From contig DATILD010000104.1 in assembly GCA_035476815.1 (NCBI GenBank), positions 62,001 through 126,000 on the forward strand: a DNA stretch of 64,000 nt, read 5' to 3'. The notes under the pieces are model-generated. The model worked only from the letters and a program-made list of their open reading frames with translations. It made no database searches and was not told the DNA's origin. This document shows positions 34,195 to 42,661 of this stretch, one piece after another (position 1 is the stretch's first letter; the number at the start of each line of letters is the position of its first letter). The position numbers and the translations under genes are program-made. The stretch comes from Methylibium sp035476815. Lineage in GTDB: Bacteria; Pseudomonadota; Gammaproteobacteria; Burkholderiales; Burkholderiaceae_C.

Positions 34195-34965
34195 ATGAGA
34201 GGACTGACAGGCAAGACCGCGATCGTCACCGGCGCGGGCAGCGGCATCGGCCGGGCCATCGCCGGACGGCTCGCTGCCGAAGGCTGCGTCGTCGGCGTGT
34301 TCGACATCAACCGCCAGGGCGCCGACGAGACCGTCGCCGCCATCGAGGCCGCCGGCGGCAAGGCCGTGCCGGTGGCCTGCGACATCACCGACTACGCGGC
34401 CGTCACCGCCGCCGTGGCCGGCTTCGAGGCCGCCACCGGCCGGGGCACCGACGTCCTGGTCAACAACGCCGGCTGGGACACGCCCATGCCCTTCCTGAAG
34501 ACCGACGAGGCCTTCTGGAAGAAGGTCACCGCGATCAACTGGTTCGGCCCGCTGCACATGACGCATGCGGTGGCCCAGGGCATGGCGGCGCGCAAGGGCG
34601 GCCGCATCGTCAACATCGCCTCCGACGCGGGCCGTGTCGGCTCCTCGGGCGAGGTGGTCTATTCGGGCTGCAAGGGCGCGACCATCGCGTTCGCGAAGGC
34701 GCTGGCGCGCGAGGTCGCGCGCAGCAACGTGACGATCAACACCGTCTGCCCCGGTCCCACCGACACGCCGGCGATGGACGCCTTCGTCGGCACCGGCGAA
34801 GCCGGCCAGAAGATCCGCGACGCGATGGTGCGCGGCGTGCCGCTGGGCCGCATCGGCGTGCCCGACGACTACCCCGGCATCGTGGCCTTCCTGGCCAGCG
34901 ACGACGCCGCCTTCATCACCGGCCAGACGATCAGCGTCTCGGGCGGTCTTTCCATGCACGGTTGA
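34195..34965 (+). CDS. badH: 2-hydroxycyclohexanecarboxyl-CoA dehydrogenase-like SDR (BadH-like)
   Basis: A 256-residue SDR that follows BadH of Rhodopseudomonas palustris along its length: TGAGSGIGRA, NNAGWDTPMPFLKT, the motif RIVNIASDAGRVGSSGE, active-site YSGCK and the ending TGQTISVSGGLSMHG. BadH oxidises 2-hydroxycyclohexane-1-carboxyl-CoA to the 2-keto compound. The ring-cleaving badI-like gene is next, 7 bp downstream, as in the benzoate/cyclohexanecarboxylate cluster. The actual ring may carry a side chain, as in perillic-acid-type substrates. Confidence 0.87.
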   Translation: MRGLTGKTAIVTGAGSGIGRAIAGRLAAEGCVVGVFDINRQGADETVAAIEAAGGKAVPVACDITDYAAVTAAVAGFEAATGRGTDVLVNNAGWDTPMPFLKTDEAFWKKVTAINWFGPLHMTHAVAQGMAARKGGRIVNIASDAGRVGSSGEVVYSGCKGATIAFAKALAREVARSNVTINTVCPGPTDTPAMDAFVGTGEAGQKIRDAMVRGVPLGRIGVPDDYPGIVAFLASDDAAFITGQTISVSGGLSMHG

Positions 34966-34972
34966 GAGCATC

Positions 34973-35767
34973 ATGACCCAGTACAAGGACATCACCTACG
35001 AGGTCGGCGAGAACGCCGTCCGCATCACGATCAACCGCCCCGAGGTCTTCAACGCGTTCCGCGCGCAGACCGTCGAGGAACTGATCCTGGCTTTCCGTCG
35101 TGCCGACGAGGAGCGCAGCGTCAACACGGTGATCTTCACCGGTGCGGGCGACAAGGCCTTCTGCACGGGGGGCGATCAGAAGGTCCATCTGTCCGAGGAC
35201 GGCCTCTACGGCCCGCGCGGCATGGTGGGCCTGCCGATCGAGGAACTGCAAAGCGCGATCCGCGACTGCCGCAAGGTGGTCATTGCGCGCGTGCAGGGTT
35301 TCGCGATCGGTGGCGGCAACGTCTTCGCGACGATCTGCGACCTGACCATCGCCTCGGAGAAGGCCCAGTTCGGCCAGGTCGGACCGAAGGTGGGTTCGGT
35401 CGATCCGGGCTTCGGCACCGCCTACCTGGCGCGTGTCGTCGGCGAGAAGCGGGCGCGCGAGATGTGGTTCACCTGCCGGCGCGTCCCCGCGCAGCAGGCG
35501 CTCGATTGGGGTCTGGCCAACCAGGTCGTCCCCCACGATCAGCTCGACGCCGAATGCGAGGCCTGGGCCGCCGAGATCAACGCCATGAGCCCGACCGCCA
35601 TCGCGATCGCCAAGCGCTCCTTCAATGCCGACAGCGAGAACATCCGCGGCATCAGCTTCATGGGCGTGGCCGCGGTCAAGGGCTACTACCAGAGCGAGGA
35701 ATCGAAGGAAGGCGTGCGTGCGTTCAACGAGAAACGCAAGCCCGACTTCAAGAAGTTCGCCGGCTGA
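34973..35767 (+). CDS. badI: 2-ketocyclohexanecarboxyl-CoA hydrolase-like ring-cleavage enzyme (BadI-like)
   Basis: A 264-residue crotonase-fold protein closely following BadI: FCTGGDQKVHL, GLPIEELQSAIRDC, VQGFAIGGGNVFATICDLTI, FGQVGPKVGSVDPGFGTAYL, SPTAIAIAKRSFN and the C-terminal EKRKPDFKKF. BadI hydrolyses 2-ketocyclohexanecarboxyl-CoA to pimelyl-CoA, opening the ring; the fold is that of naphthoate synthase (MenB). Its position after the badH-like gene makes alicyclic ring cleavage the best-supported function in the window. Confidence 0.9.
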   Translation: MTQYKDITYEVGENAVRITINRPEVFNAFRAQTVEELILAFRRADEERSVNTVIFTGAGDKAFCTGGDQKVHLSEDGLYGPRGMVGLPIEELQSAIRDCRKVVIARVQGFAIGGGNVFATICDLTIASEKAQFGQVGPKVGSVDPGFGTAYLARVVGEKRAREMWFTCRRVPAQQALDWGLANQVVPHDQLDAECEAWAAEINAMSPTAIAIAKRSFNADSENIRGISFMGVAAVKGYYQSEESKEGVRAFNEKRKPDFKKFAG

Positions 35768-35797
35768 GCCCCGGCCGTCGACCAGGAGACCCGAGCC

Positions 35798-37372
35798 ATG
35801 TGGCTACATGCGGACGTCAAGGTGCTTCCCGACATCGTGCGCCACCGGGCGCGCGTCAGCCCGGACAAGACGGCGCTGATCGAAGGCTCGAGACGAACGA
35901 GCTTTCGCGAGCTCGATGCCTCGACCAACCGCGTGGCCCATGCGCTGGCGCGCGAGGGCGTCGGCGCGGGCGCGGTGGTGGCCTACCTGGGCAAGAACTC
36001 GACCGCGTTCTTCGAGATCCTGTTCGGCGCCGGCAAGGTCGGCTGCACGCTGCTGCCGCTGAACTGGCGCCTGGCCGCCGCCGAGCTCGTGCCCATCGTC
36101 GATGACGCCCAGCCGGTGCTGCTGTTCGCCGACAAGGACCACCTGACCCTCGTCGACGCGGTGCTGCAGGGCAGCCGCCGTCCGGCCAAGGTGGTGGTCA
36201 TCGATCTCGCGGCGGGCGGGGCCGACATGGCCGCCTGGTGCGGGGCGGTGCCCGACACCGACCCGGTGCTGGCCGTCGACCCCGATGCGATCGCGCTGCT
36301 GATGTACACCTCGGGCACGACCGGCAAGGCCAAGGGCGTGCAGATGACGCACCGCGGCCTGGGCTTCATGCGGCTGTGCGAATGCCTCGAGCCGACCATG
36401 CAGTGGCGCGACGACGACGCGCTGCTGATGGTGATGCCCAACTTCCACCTGCTCGGCGCCAGCCTGCCGATCCAGTCGCTCTACAACGGCTCGACCGTGT
36501 CGATCCTGCCGCTGATGGAGCCGGGCAAGCTGCTCGGCCTGATCCAGCGCGACAAGCCGACCATCCTGGTGCTGGCGCCGACGGTGATCCAGATGATCCT
36601 GGACCACCCCGACGCGAAGACGACCGACTTCTCGTCGGTGCGGCTGACGATGTACGCCGGCTCGCCGATCAACGCCCAGCTGCTCAAGCGCGCCATCGTC
36701 GAGATGAAGTGCGAGTTCATGCAGTTCTACGGCGCCACCGAGAGCCTGGGCGCCATCACCATCCTGCGGCCGGACCAGCACGACCTCGTCAACGAGGAGA
36801 AGCTCAAGTCCTGCGGCACGCCGCTGCCGCTGATGGAGCTGAAGATCGTCGACGCGGCGGGCGCGGAAGTGCCGGCCGGCACGCCGGGTGAATTCCTGCT
36901 GCGCTCGCCGGCCATGTTCATCGGCTACCGCAACCAGCCCGAGGCCACGGCCGCGGTGCTGCGCGACGGCTGGTACCACACCGGCGATGCCGGCTACCGC
37001 GACGCCAAGGACGGGCTCTACTACCTGATCGACCGCGTCAAGGACATGATCGTCACCGGTGGCGAGAACGTCTACTCGGCCGAGGTCGAGCAGGTGCTGC
37101 AGCGGCACCCGGCGGTGGCGATGTCCGCGGTGGTCGCGGCCCCCGACCCGCAGTGGGGCGAGAAGGTCACCGCGGTGGTCGTGCTGAAGAAGGGCGCCAG
37201 CGCCACCGAGGACGAGCTGCGCCAGCACTGCCGCGGCCTGATCGCCGGCTTCAAGGTGCCCAAGCAGATCAGCTTCACGGAGGCGCTGCCGATCAGCCCG
37301 ACCGGCAAGATCCTCAAGCGCGTGCTGCGCGACGCGCTGTGGCAGGGCCAGGGCGGCCGCGCCGTCGGCTGA
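35798..37372 (+). CDS. acyl-CoA synthetase (AMP-forming)
   Basis: A 524-residue ANL-superfamily ligase. The ATP/AMP motif is MYTSGTTGKAKGVQMTH, then FYGATES, YHTGDAGYRD, DRVKDMIVTGGENVYSAEVE and the catalytic lysine region SPTGKILKR. It activates a carboxylic acid to its CoA ester. Placement 30 bp after the badI-like gene suggests an alicyclic or ring-opened acid as substrate. A second ligase is at 46863. Confidence 0.9.
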   Translation: MWLHADVKVLPDIVRHRARVSPDKTALIEGSRRTSFRELDASTNRVAHALAREGVGAGAVVAYLGKNSTAFFEILFGAGKVGCTLLPLNWRLAAAELVPIVDDAQPVLLFADKDHLTLVDAVLQGSRRPAKVVVIDLAAGGADMAAWCGAVPDTDPVLAVDPDAIALLMYTSGTTGKAKGVQMTHRGLGFMRLCECLEPTMQWRDDDALLMVMPNFHLLGASLPIQSLYNGSTVSILPLMEPGKLLGLIQRDKPTILVLAPTVIQMILDHPDAKTTDFSSVRLTMYAGSPINAQLLKRAIVEMKCEFMQFYGATESLGAITILRPDQHDLVNEEKLKSCGTPLPLMELKIVDAAGAEVPAGTPGEFLLRSPAMFIGYRNQPEATAAVLRDGWYHTGDAGYRDAKDGLYYLIDRVKDMIVTGGENVYSAEVEQVLQRHPAVAMSAVVAAPDPQWGEKVTAVVVLKKGASATEDELRQHCRGLIAGFKVPKQISFTEALPISPTGKILKRVLRDALWQGQGGRAVG

Positions 37373-37396
37373 GCGCGGGTCACGGAGATCGCTGAA

Positions 37397-38947
37397 TTGA
37401 CTTCATCCATCCACACCACGCTGGAGGCCGACGGCCTGCTGCTGGCCACCATTGACATGCCCGGCCGTTCGATGAACGTGTTCTCGGTCGAGCTGATGGA
37501 CGCGCTCGACGCGCTGATGGACCGTGTCGAGTCCGACGCGGCGGTGCGCGGCGTCGTGCTCACGTCGGGCAAGCCGTCGTTCCTGGCCGGCGCCGAGCTC
37601 GACATGGTGCGCGGCTACACGGTCAGCGCCCGCACGCTGGCGCACGACGCGCTGTTCGAGCTGTGCGGCCGGCTGGGCCGGCAGTTCGTGCGGCTGGAGG
37701 CCTGTGCCAAGCCCTGGGTCGCGGCCGTCAACGGCATCGCGCTGGGCGGCGGGCTGGAGCTGGCGATGGCCTGCCGGGCGCGCCTGGTGACCGACGATCC
37801 GCGCACCCTGATCGGCCTGCCCGAGGTGCGCTGGGGCCTGCTGCCCGGGGCCGGCGGCACGCAGCGGCTGCCGCGGCTGGCGGGCTTCGACGCCGGCCTG
37901 GCGCTGCTGCTGACCGGCCGCTCGATGAACCCGACCGAGGCGGTGCAGCTGGGCGTGTTCGCGGCCGCCGTGCCGGCCGACCGGCTGCTCGACGACGCGC
38001 GCGCGCTGGCGCGTTCGCTGCAGGGGCAGGCGCCGGACGCCGCGGCGAAGTTCCGCCATCTCGACCAGGCCGACGTGCCGGCGCGGACCGACGAGACCGT
38101 GCGCGCGCTGGCGCGTCGCCACGGCGTCTCGGATGCCGACTTCCGCGACTACCCGGCCCACGAGACCATCATCGACTGCGTGCTGCTCGGCGCCCGCCAG
38201 CCGCTGGCCGAGGCCACCGCCACCGAGATGCGGAAGTTCCTGCGGCTGATGACCGACCCGGTCGCGGGCCAGATGGTGCGCACGCTGTTCCTGAATCGCC
38301 AGCGCGCCGAGCGCGAACAGGCCGCGCCGGCGCAGCTGCGCGTGCAGGGCATCGCGGTCGGCGCGCTGTCGCCGCCGGTGGCGCTGTGGAAGGAGGCGCT
38401 CGCCAAGACGCGCCTGCCGCTGGTCGAGGACATGTCGTTGCCGCCGGACTCGATGCAGCTCACCGACAGCCTGGACGGCGTTCACCTGGTGCGGCTGGCG
38501 GCCGTGACCAGCGGGCCGTTCGCCGGCAACGGCGGGGCCGCGCAGGCGGTGCTCACGCCCGCCGGCGCCTACGGCCGCGTGCTCGAGATCGTCAAGGCCA
38601 GCGAGGCCCAGGGTCATGCGCTGGCCAGTCTGGCGTCCCGCATGGGCAACACGCTGCCCTACCGCAGCGGCGACGGCGCGAGCGTGCTGCAGCGCCTGGC
38701 CGCGGCCGGCGCCGACGGACCGGAGGCACAGTCGCTCGCGGCCGTACGGCTGCTGGCGCTCGGCGCCGCCCCGCAGGCCGAGACGCTGGACGTGGTGGCC
38801 TGCGTGGCCGGCCTGGCGCCGGCCTACACCGGGGGGCCGCTGGCCCGTTTCTGGACCCACCGGGCGCGGCTGCAGGACCGCCTGGACGATGCCGCACGAT
38901 CCGCCTGGCCCCAGCTCGAGCCGCGGCTGCGGGAGGCCTGCGGGTGA
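37397..38947 (+). CDS. enoyl-CoA hydratase fused to a degenerate 3-hydroxyacyl-CoA dehydrogenase-like part
   Basis: A 516-residue protein. The first 220 residues are a hydratase domain with both catalytic glutamates in place (GGGLELAMAC and GLPEVRWGLLPGAGGTQRL). The rest follows the layout of FadB/FadJ, ending in PAYTGGPLARFWTHR like the C-terminal dehydrogenase domain. The GxGxxG NAD-binding motif expected after the hydratase part is not visible, and the protein is about 200 residues shorter than FadB. It is probably a hydratase with a structural or inactive tail. It starts at TTG 37397 with a GGAG-containing ribosome-binding site. Confidence 0.8.
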   Translation: MTSSIHTTLEADGLLLATIDMPGRSMNVFSVELMDALDALMDRVESDAAVRGVVLTSGKPSFLAGAELDMVRGYTVSARTLAHDALFELCGRLGRQFVRLEACAKPWVAAVNGIALGGGLELAMACRARLVTDDPRTLIGLPEVRWGLLPGAGGTQRLPRLAGFDAGLALLLTGRSMNPTEAVQLGVFAAAVPADRLLDDARALARSLQGQAPDAAAKFRHLDQADVPARTDETVRALARRHGVSDADFRDYPAHETIIDCVLLGARQPLAEATATEMRKFLRLMTDPVAGQMVRTLFLNRQRAEREQAAPAQLRVQGIAVGALSPPVALWKEALAKTRLPLVEDMSLPPDSMQLTDSLDGVHLVRLAAVTSGPFAGNGGAAQAVLTPAGAYGRVLEIVKASEAQGHALASLASRMGNTLPYRSGDGASVLQRLAAAGADGPEAQSLAAVRLLALGAAPQAETLDVVACVAGLAPAYTGGPLARFWTHRARLQDRLDDAARSAWPQLEPRLREACG

Positions 38948-39384
38948 TCGACCGCCGCCACATCGGCTACACCACCGCGCCGACCCGCGTGCCGGTGGAG
39001 GCCTGGCGCGTGCAGCTGTTCTGCCGCGCCATCGGCGAGACCTCGCCGGTGCACTGGGACGAGGCCGCGGCGCGCCGCGCCGGCCATGCGGGCTGCCCGG
39101 TGCCGCCGACCTTCCTGAAGGCGCTGGAGACCGAGCACTGCAGCAGCGCCACGCTGCTGCAGCAGCTGCAGGTCTCGGTCGGTCGCGTGCTGCACGCCGA
39201 GCAGAGCTTCAGCTTCCTGCGCCCGGTGCACGTGGGCGACGAGGTCGAGATCACGCGCAGCATCACCGACCTGTACGACAAGCGCGACGGCGCGCTGAGC
39301 TTCGTCGTCGTGCAGACCCGCTACGGCGTCGGCGGGCAGGACGCGGCCAGCAGCGTGCAGACCATCCTGGTGCGCAATGGCTGA
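38944..39384 (+). CDS. MaoC/FAS1-type hot-dog dehydratase, small subunit A
   Basis: A 146-residue single hot-dog protein like the N-terminal half of FAS1-type dehydratases, with RAIGETSPVHWDEAAARRAG and AEQSFSFLRPVHVGDEVEI. The next gene encodes a complementary hot-dog protein with the hydratase motif, so the pair probably forms a heterodimer (HadAB-like). The GTG start overlaps the stop of the previous gene (GTGA), indicating translational coupling. Confidence 0.82.
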   Translation: MIDRRHIGYTTAPTRVPVEAWRVQLFCRAIGETSPVHWDEAAARRAGHAGCPVPPTFLKALETEHCSSATLLQQLQVSVGRVLHAEQSFSFLRPVHVGDEVEITRSITDLYDKRDGALSFVVVQTRYGVGGQDAASSVQTILVRNG

Positions 39385-39766
39385 GCGCGGCCCGTTTCCC
39401 CCGACGCTGGCACTGCGCTGCGGTCCGATCGGCGCGGTCGAGCTCGCGCTCTATGCCGCCGCTTCGGGCGACCACAACCCGCTGCACCTGGACGAGGCCG
39501 TCGCGCGCGGCGCGGGCTTCGAGCGGCCGGTGGTGCACGGCATGCTGACGATGGCCTGCGTCGCGCGCCTGTTCACCGAGGCCTTCGGCGCCGCCGCGCT
39601 GCAGACCCTGCACACCCGCTTCACCGGCGCCACGCTGCGCGGCGACGTGCTGCTGTTCGACGCGACGCTGACCGAAGCCGAGGGTGACGAGGCCCGCTAC
39701 ACGCTGACCGGCCGCACCGAGGGCGGCCAGGAGATCGTGACCGGCAGCGCCCAGGTCCGGCGATGA
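39377..39766 (+). CDS. MaoC-like hot-dog hydratase, small subunit B
   Basis: A 129-residue protein with the R-hydratase catalytic motif: YAAASGDHNPLHLDEAVARG (Asp and His) followed by RPVVHGMLTMA. It overlaps the previous gene by 8 bp. The two proteins together equal one double hot-dog hydratase. They would hydrate an enoyl-CoA with R stereochemistry, matching the MFE2-like dehydrogenase on the opposite strand. Confidence 0.85.
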   Translation: MAERGPFPPTLALRCGPIGAVELALYAAASGDHNPLHLDEAVARGAGFERPVVHGMLTMACVARLFTEAFGAAALQTLHTRFTGATLRGDVLLFDATLTEAEGDEARYTLTGRTEGGQEIVTGSAQVRR

Positions 39767-39824
39767 GCCCCGCCCGGCCGCCCGAAGGGGCTCGCACCGC
39801 AGTGCGAAGCACGAAGGGACTCCA

Positions 39825-41075
39825 GTGAACGCGACTTTCAAGCGGCTGGTCGACGCGCTGCGGCCCGGCGAGCGGGTGTTCGTGTCCGCGATCGCCGGCC
39901 AGTCGGCCCTGCTGGTCGAGGAACTGCAGGCCGATCCCGAACGCGCGCGCGGCGTGCACTTCACCGGCGTGCAGTTCCCGGGCATCGACACGCTGGACTA
40001 CCTGGCCGTGCACCGCGAGGCCCGGCTCACCGCCTACTTCATGTCGCCGGCGGTGCGCCGCGGCCTGGCCGAGGGCCGGGCAGAGCTGCTGGCGGAGGAC
40101 TATGCGGGCATCGCCCGGCACCTGCAGCAGGGTCCCGCGCCGGACCTGGCGATCGCCCAGCTCAGCCCGCCCGATGCGCAGGGCCGCTGCAGCCTGGGCG
40201 TCAGCCACGACTTCATGCCGCTGGTGTGGGCGAGGGCGCGGCGCCGCATCGCGCACATCAACCCGCGGATGCCGCGCACCCGCGGCAGCTTCGAGATCGC
40301 GCTATCCGACCTCGACGGCCTCGTCGAGGCCGAGCGCGAATTGCTGGACTACGCCGACCCCGCGCTGGGCGAGCTGGATCACCGCATCGCCGCCCAGGCC
40401 GCGGCGCTGGTGCAGGACGGCGACACGCTGCAGTTCGGCATCGGCACCGTGCCGCTGGCGCTGGGCGGCGCGCTGGCCGGCCACCGGCGGCTGAAGGTGC
40501 ACGCGGGCATGATCACCCAGGCCGTGCGCCAGCTGCACGAGGCCGGCGCGCTCGATCCGGATGCGGCGATCACCACTGGCGCGGCGCTCGGCGATGCCGC
40601 GCTGCGCGACTTCGTGGCCCGCCACCCGGCAATCCGGTTCACCGACGTGACCCGCACGCATGCGCTGGCCGCCATCGCCTCGATCCCGCGCTTCGTCGCG
40701 GTCAACTCGGCGGTCGAGGTGGATCTGTTCGGGCAGGTCAATTCCGAACGCGCGAACGGCGCCCTGCTGGCCGGCGCCGGGGGGCTGCCGGTGTTCGCCC
40801 AGGGCGCGCTGTTGTCGCCGGGCGGCCGGCTGCTGATCTGCCTGCGCGCCACCGCCGCGCGCGGCACGGTCTCGCGCATCGTGCCGGCGCTCGACGGCCA
40901 GGGCCTGTGCACGCTGCCGCGCCACCTGGCCGACGCGGTGATCACCGAGCACGGCGTGGCCGAACTGCGCGGCCGCAGTGTCGAGCAGCGCGCCCAGGCG
41001 CTGATCGGCATCGCCGCGCCCGAGCACCGCGCCGGGCTGGCGGCGGCCTGGGAACGGCTGCGGGCCGGCCTCTGA
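39825..41075 (+). CDS. acetyl-CoA hydrolase/4-hydroxybutyrate CoA-transferase family protein
   Basis: A 416-residue family I CoA-transferase. The active-site region FVAVNSAVEVDLFGQVNSE contains the catalytic Glu, with LQFGIGTVPLALG and LPRHLADAVITEHGVAELRG. Itaconate CoA-transferase (Ict) belongs to this family, and hot-dog hydratase genes and a CitE-like lyase gene are close by. It would move CoA from a donor such as succinyl-CoA or acetyl-CoA to a free acid. GTG 39825 is the likely start. It ends the plus operon that begins at 31511. Confidence 0.85.
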   Translation: MNATFKRLVDALRPGERVFVSAIAGQSALLVEELQADPERARGVHFTGVQFPGIDTLDYLAVHREARLTAYFMSPAVRRGLAEGRAELLAEDYAGIARHLQQGPAPDLAIAQLSPPDAQGRCSLGVSHDFMPLVWARARRRIAHINPRMPRTRGSFEIALSDLDGLVEAERELLDYADPALGELDHRIAAQAAALVQDGDTLQFGIGTVPLALGGALAGHRRLKVHAGMITQAVRQLHEAGALDPDAAITTGAALGDAALRDFVARHPAIRFTDVTRTHALAAIASIPRFVAVNSAVEVDLFGQVNSERANGALLAGAGGLPVFAQGALLSPGGRLLICLRATAARGTVSRIVPALDGQGLCTLPRHLADAVITEHGVAELRGRSVEQRAQALIGIAAPEHRAGLAAAWERLRAGL

Positions 41076-41077
41076 AC

Positions 41078-42097
41078 TCAGAGCTCCGCGATCCGGATCA
41101 GCCGCTTGCCCAGGTTGTCGCCGCGGTAGAGCCCGGCGATCGCGTCCGGCGCCTGTTCGATGCCGACCAGGATGTCTTCCAGATAACGCAGCCGGCCGTC
41201 GCGCAGCCACTGCGCCAGGTCGCGGTAGGCGGCTTCGTAGTGATCGCGGTGATCGAAGATCACGAAGCCCTGCATGCGCGCGCGGTTCACCAGCAGCTGC
41301 CGCTCGACGCGCGGCCCGCTCGGCACCGGGGTCCAGCTCGCGATGGCCGCGGTGCCGCAGATGATCACCCGCGCGCCGACGCGCAGATGGCTCATCACGG
41401 CATCGCTGATCGCCCCCGAGGTGTTGTCGTAGTAGATGTCGACGCCGGCGCCGCAGGCCTCGGCCAGGCGTTCGGCGAAGTCGGGCGCCTTGTAGTCGAC
41501 CGCCGCATCGAAGCCGAACTCGTCCAGGCACAGACGCCGCTTGGCCTCGCCGCCGGTGATGCCGACGGTGCGGCAGCCCTTGAGCTTGGCGATCTGGCCG
41601 ACGCAGGAACCCACGGCGCCGGCCGCGGTCGAGACGACCACGGTTTCGCCCTCGCGCGGCTGGCCGATCTGCAGCAGGCCGTAGTGCGCGGTCACGCCGT
41701 TGATGCCCAGCACCCCCAACGCGGTGGACAGCGGCAGGTCGCGCTCGACGATCTGGCGCTCGATGGCCGCCCCGTCCACCACCGCATAGTCCTGCCAGCC
41801 GAACAGGCCGGTGACCCAGGCGCCGACGGCCACGTCGGGATGCCGCGAGGCCTCGACGCGCCCGGCGGCGAACGAGCGCATCACCCCGCCCAGCGGCACC
41901 GGCTCGCTGTAGTTGGCGACCGCGCTGACCCAGCCGCGCATCGCCGGCTCGACCGACAGGTAGACGTTGCGCACCAGCACCTGGCCCTCGGCCAGCGCCG
42001 GCACGGCGGCCTCGGCGAGTTCGAAGTGTTCGGCCTGGGGAATGCCGGGCGGGCGCGCCTTCAGGCGCACCTGGCGGTTGCGGAGCGGGGTCGTCAT
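41078..42097 (-). CDS. NADPH-dependent 2-alkenal/enone reductase (MDR family, PTGR/CurA-like)
   Basis: A 339-residue zinc-free medium-chain reductase with VSTAAGAVGSCVGQIAKLKG for NADPH binding and DIYYDNTSG, as in leukotriene B4 12-hydroxydehydrogenase/prostaglandin reductases. The family reduces alpha,beta-unsaturated ketones or aldehydes, and a terpenoid enone is a plausible substrate here. It is convergent with the CoA-transferase (3 bp between stops) and divergent from the MaoC/CitE-like operon. ATG 42097 is preferred over the open extension to 42139. Confidence 0.87.
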   Translation of the reverse strand: MTTPLRNRQVRLKARPPGIPQAEHFELAEAAVPALAEGQVLVRNVYLSVEPAMRGWVSAVANYSEPVPLGGVMRSFAAGRVEASRHPDVAVGAWVTGLFGWQDYAVVDGAAIERQIVERDLPLSTALGVLGINGVTAHYGLLQIGQPREGETVVVSTAAGAVGSCVGQIAKLKGCRTVGITGGEAKRRLCLDEFGFDAAVDYKAPDFAERLAEACGAGVDIYYDNTSGAISDAVMSHLRVGARVIICGTAAIASWTPVPSGPRVERQLLVNRARMQGFVIFDHRDHYEAAYRDLAQWLRDGRLRYLEDILVGIEQAPDAIAGLYRGDNLGKRLIRIAEL

Positions 42098-42142
42098 GTC
42101 AGCTTGGCCTTCGACGGATGAGGGGAAACACGGTAGCATCTG

Positions 42143-42162
42143 ATCGTACGCATGCGTATGAT
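42143..42162. promoter_or_regulatory. palindromic operator ATCGTACGCATGCGTATGAT between divergent genes
   Basis: A near-perfect palindrome (one mismatch between the 10-bp arms) in the AT-rich centre of the divergent promoter region. It follows the same ATCGTnCGCnnGCGTATnAT pattern as 31446-31465, 11 kb away, and shares GCATGCGTA with 21262-21281. Confidence 0.65.
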
Positions 42163-42208
42163 AACGTTCCTAACGCTCAACACCTTACCGAGACGAGGAG
42201 ATCGACCG

Positions 42209-42661
42209 ATGGCTGGCTTGTGGTTCGAAGCGTTCGAGGTGGCGAGGGTCTTCGACCACGAGATCCGCCGCACCGTGACCGAGGCGGACAACATGTGGTT
42301 CTCCAACGCCACCTACAACCCGGCGGCGATCCACATCGACGCAGAGTACTGCAAGGGCACCGAGTTCGGTCGCCCGCTCGTCAACAGCATCTTCACGCTC
42401 GGCCTGGTGATCGGCCTGTCGGTGCAGGACACGACCCTGGGCACGACGGTCGCCAACCTGGGCATGACCGACACGCGCTTTCCGCACCCGGTGTTCCACG
42501 GCGACACGATCCGCTCGCGCACCACCGTGAAGGAAGTGCGGGCCAGCAAGTCGCGGCCGAACGCCGGCATCGTGACCTTCCTGCACCAGGGCTTCAACCA
42601 GCGCGACGAAGAGGTCTGCACCACCGTGCGCCAGGCGCTGATGCTGAGGCGGCCCGCATGA
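42209..42661 (+). CDS. MaoC family dehydratase
   Basis: A 150-residue hot-dog protein resembling mesaconyl-CoA hydratase-like MaoC proteins, with TEADNMWFSNATYNPAAIHI, GRPLVNSIFTLGLVIGLSV and PVFHGDTIRSRT. The catalytic Asp/His pair shows in the first motif as Asp and a His nine residues after Tyr. The last bases overlap the CitE-like gene (ATGA). The pair MaoC plus CitE-like lyase also occurs in actinobacteria (Rv2499c-Rv2498c) and in itaconate operons. GAGGAG precedes ATG 42209. Confidence 0.87.
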   Translation: MAGLWFEAFEVARVFDHEIRRTVTEADNMWFSNATYNPAAIHIDAEYCKGTEFGRPLVNSIFTLGLVIGLSVQDTTLGTTVANLGMTDTRFPHPVFHGDTIRSRTTVKEVRASKSRPNAGIVTFLHQGFNQRDEEVCTTVRQALMLRRPA

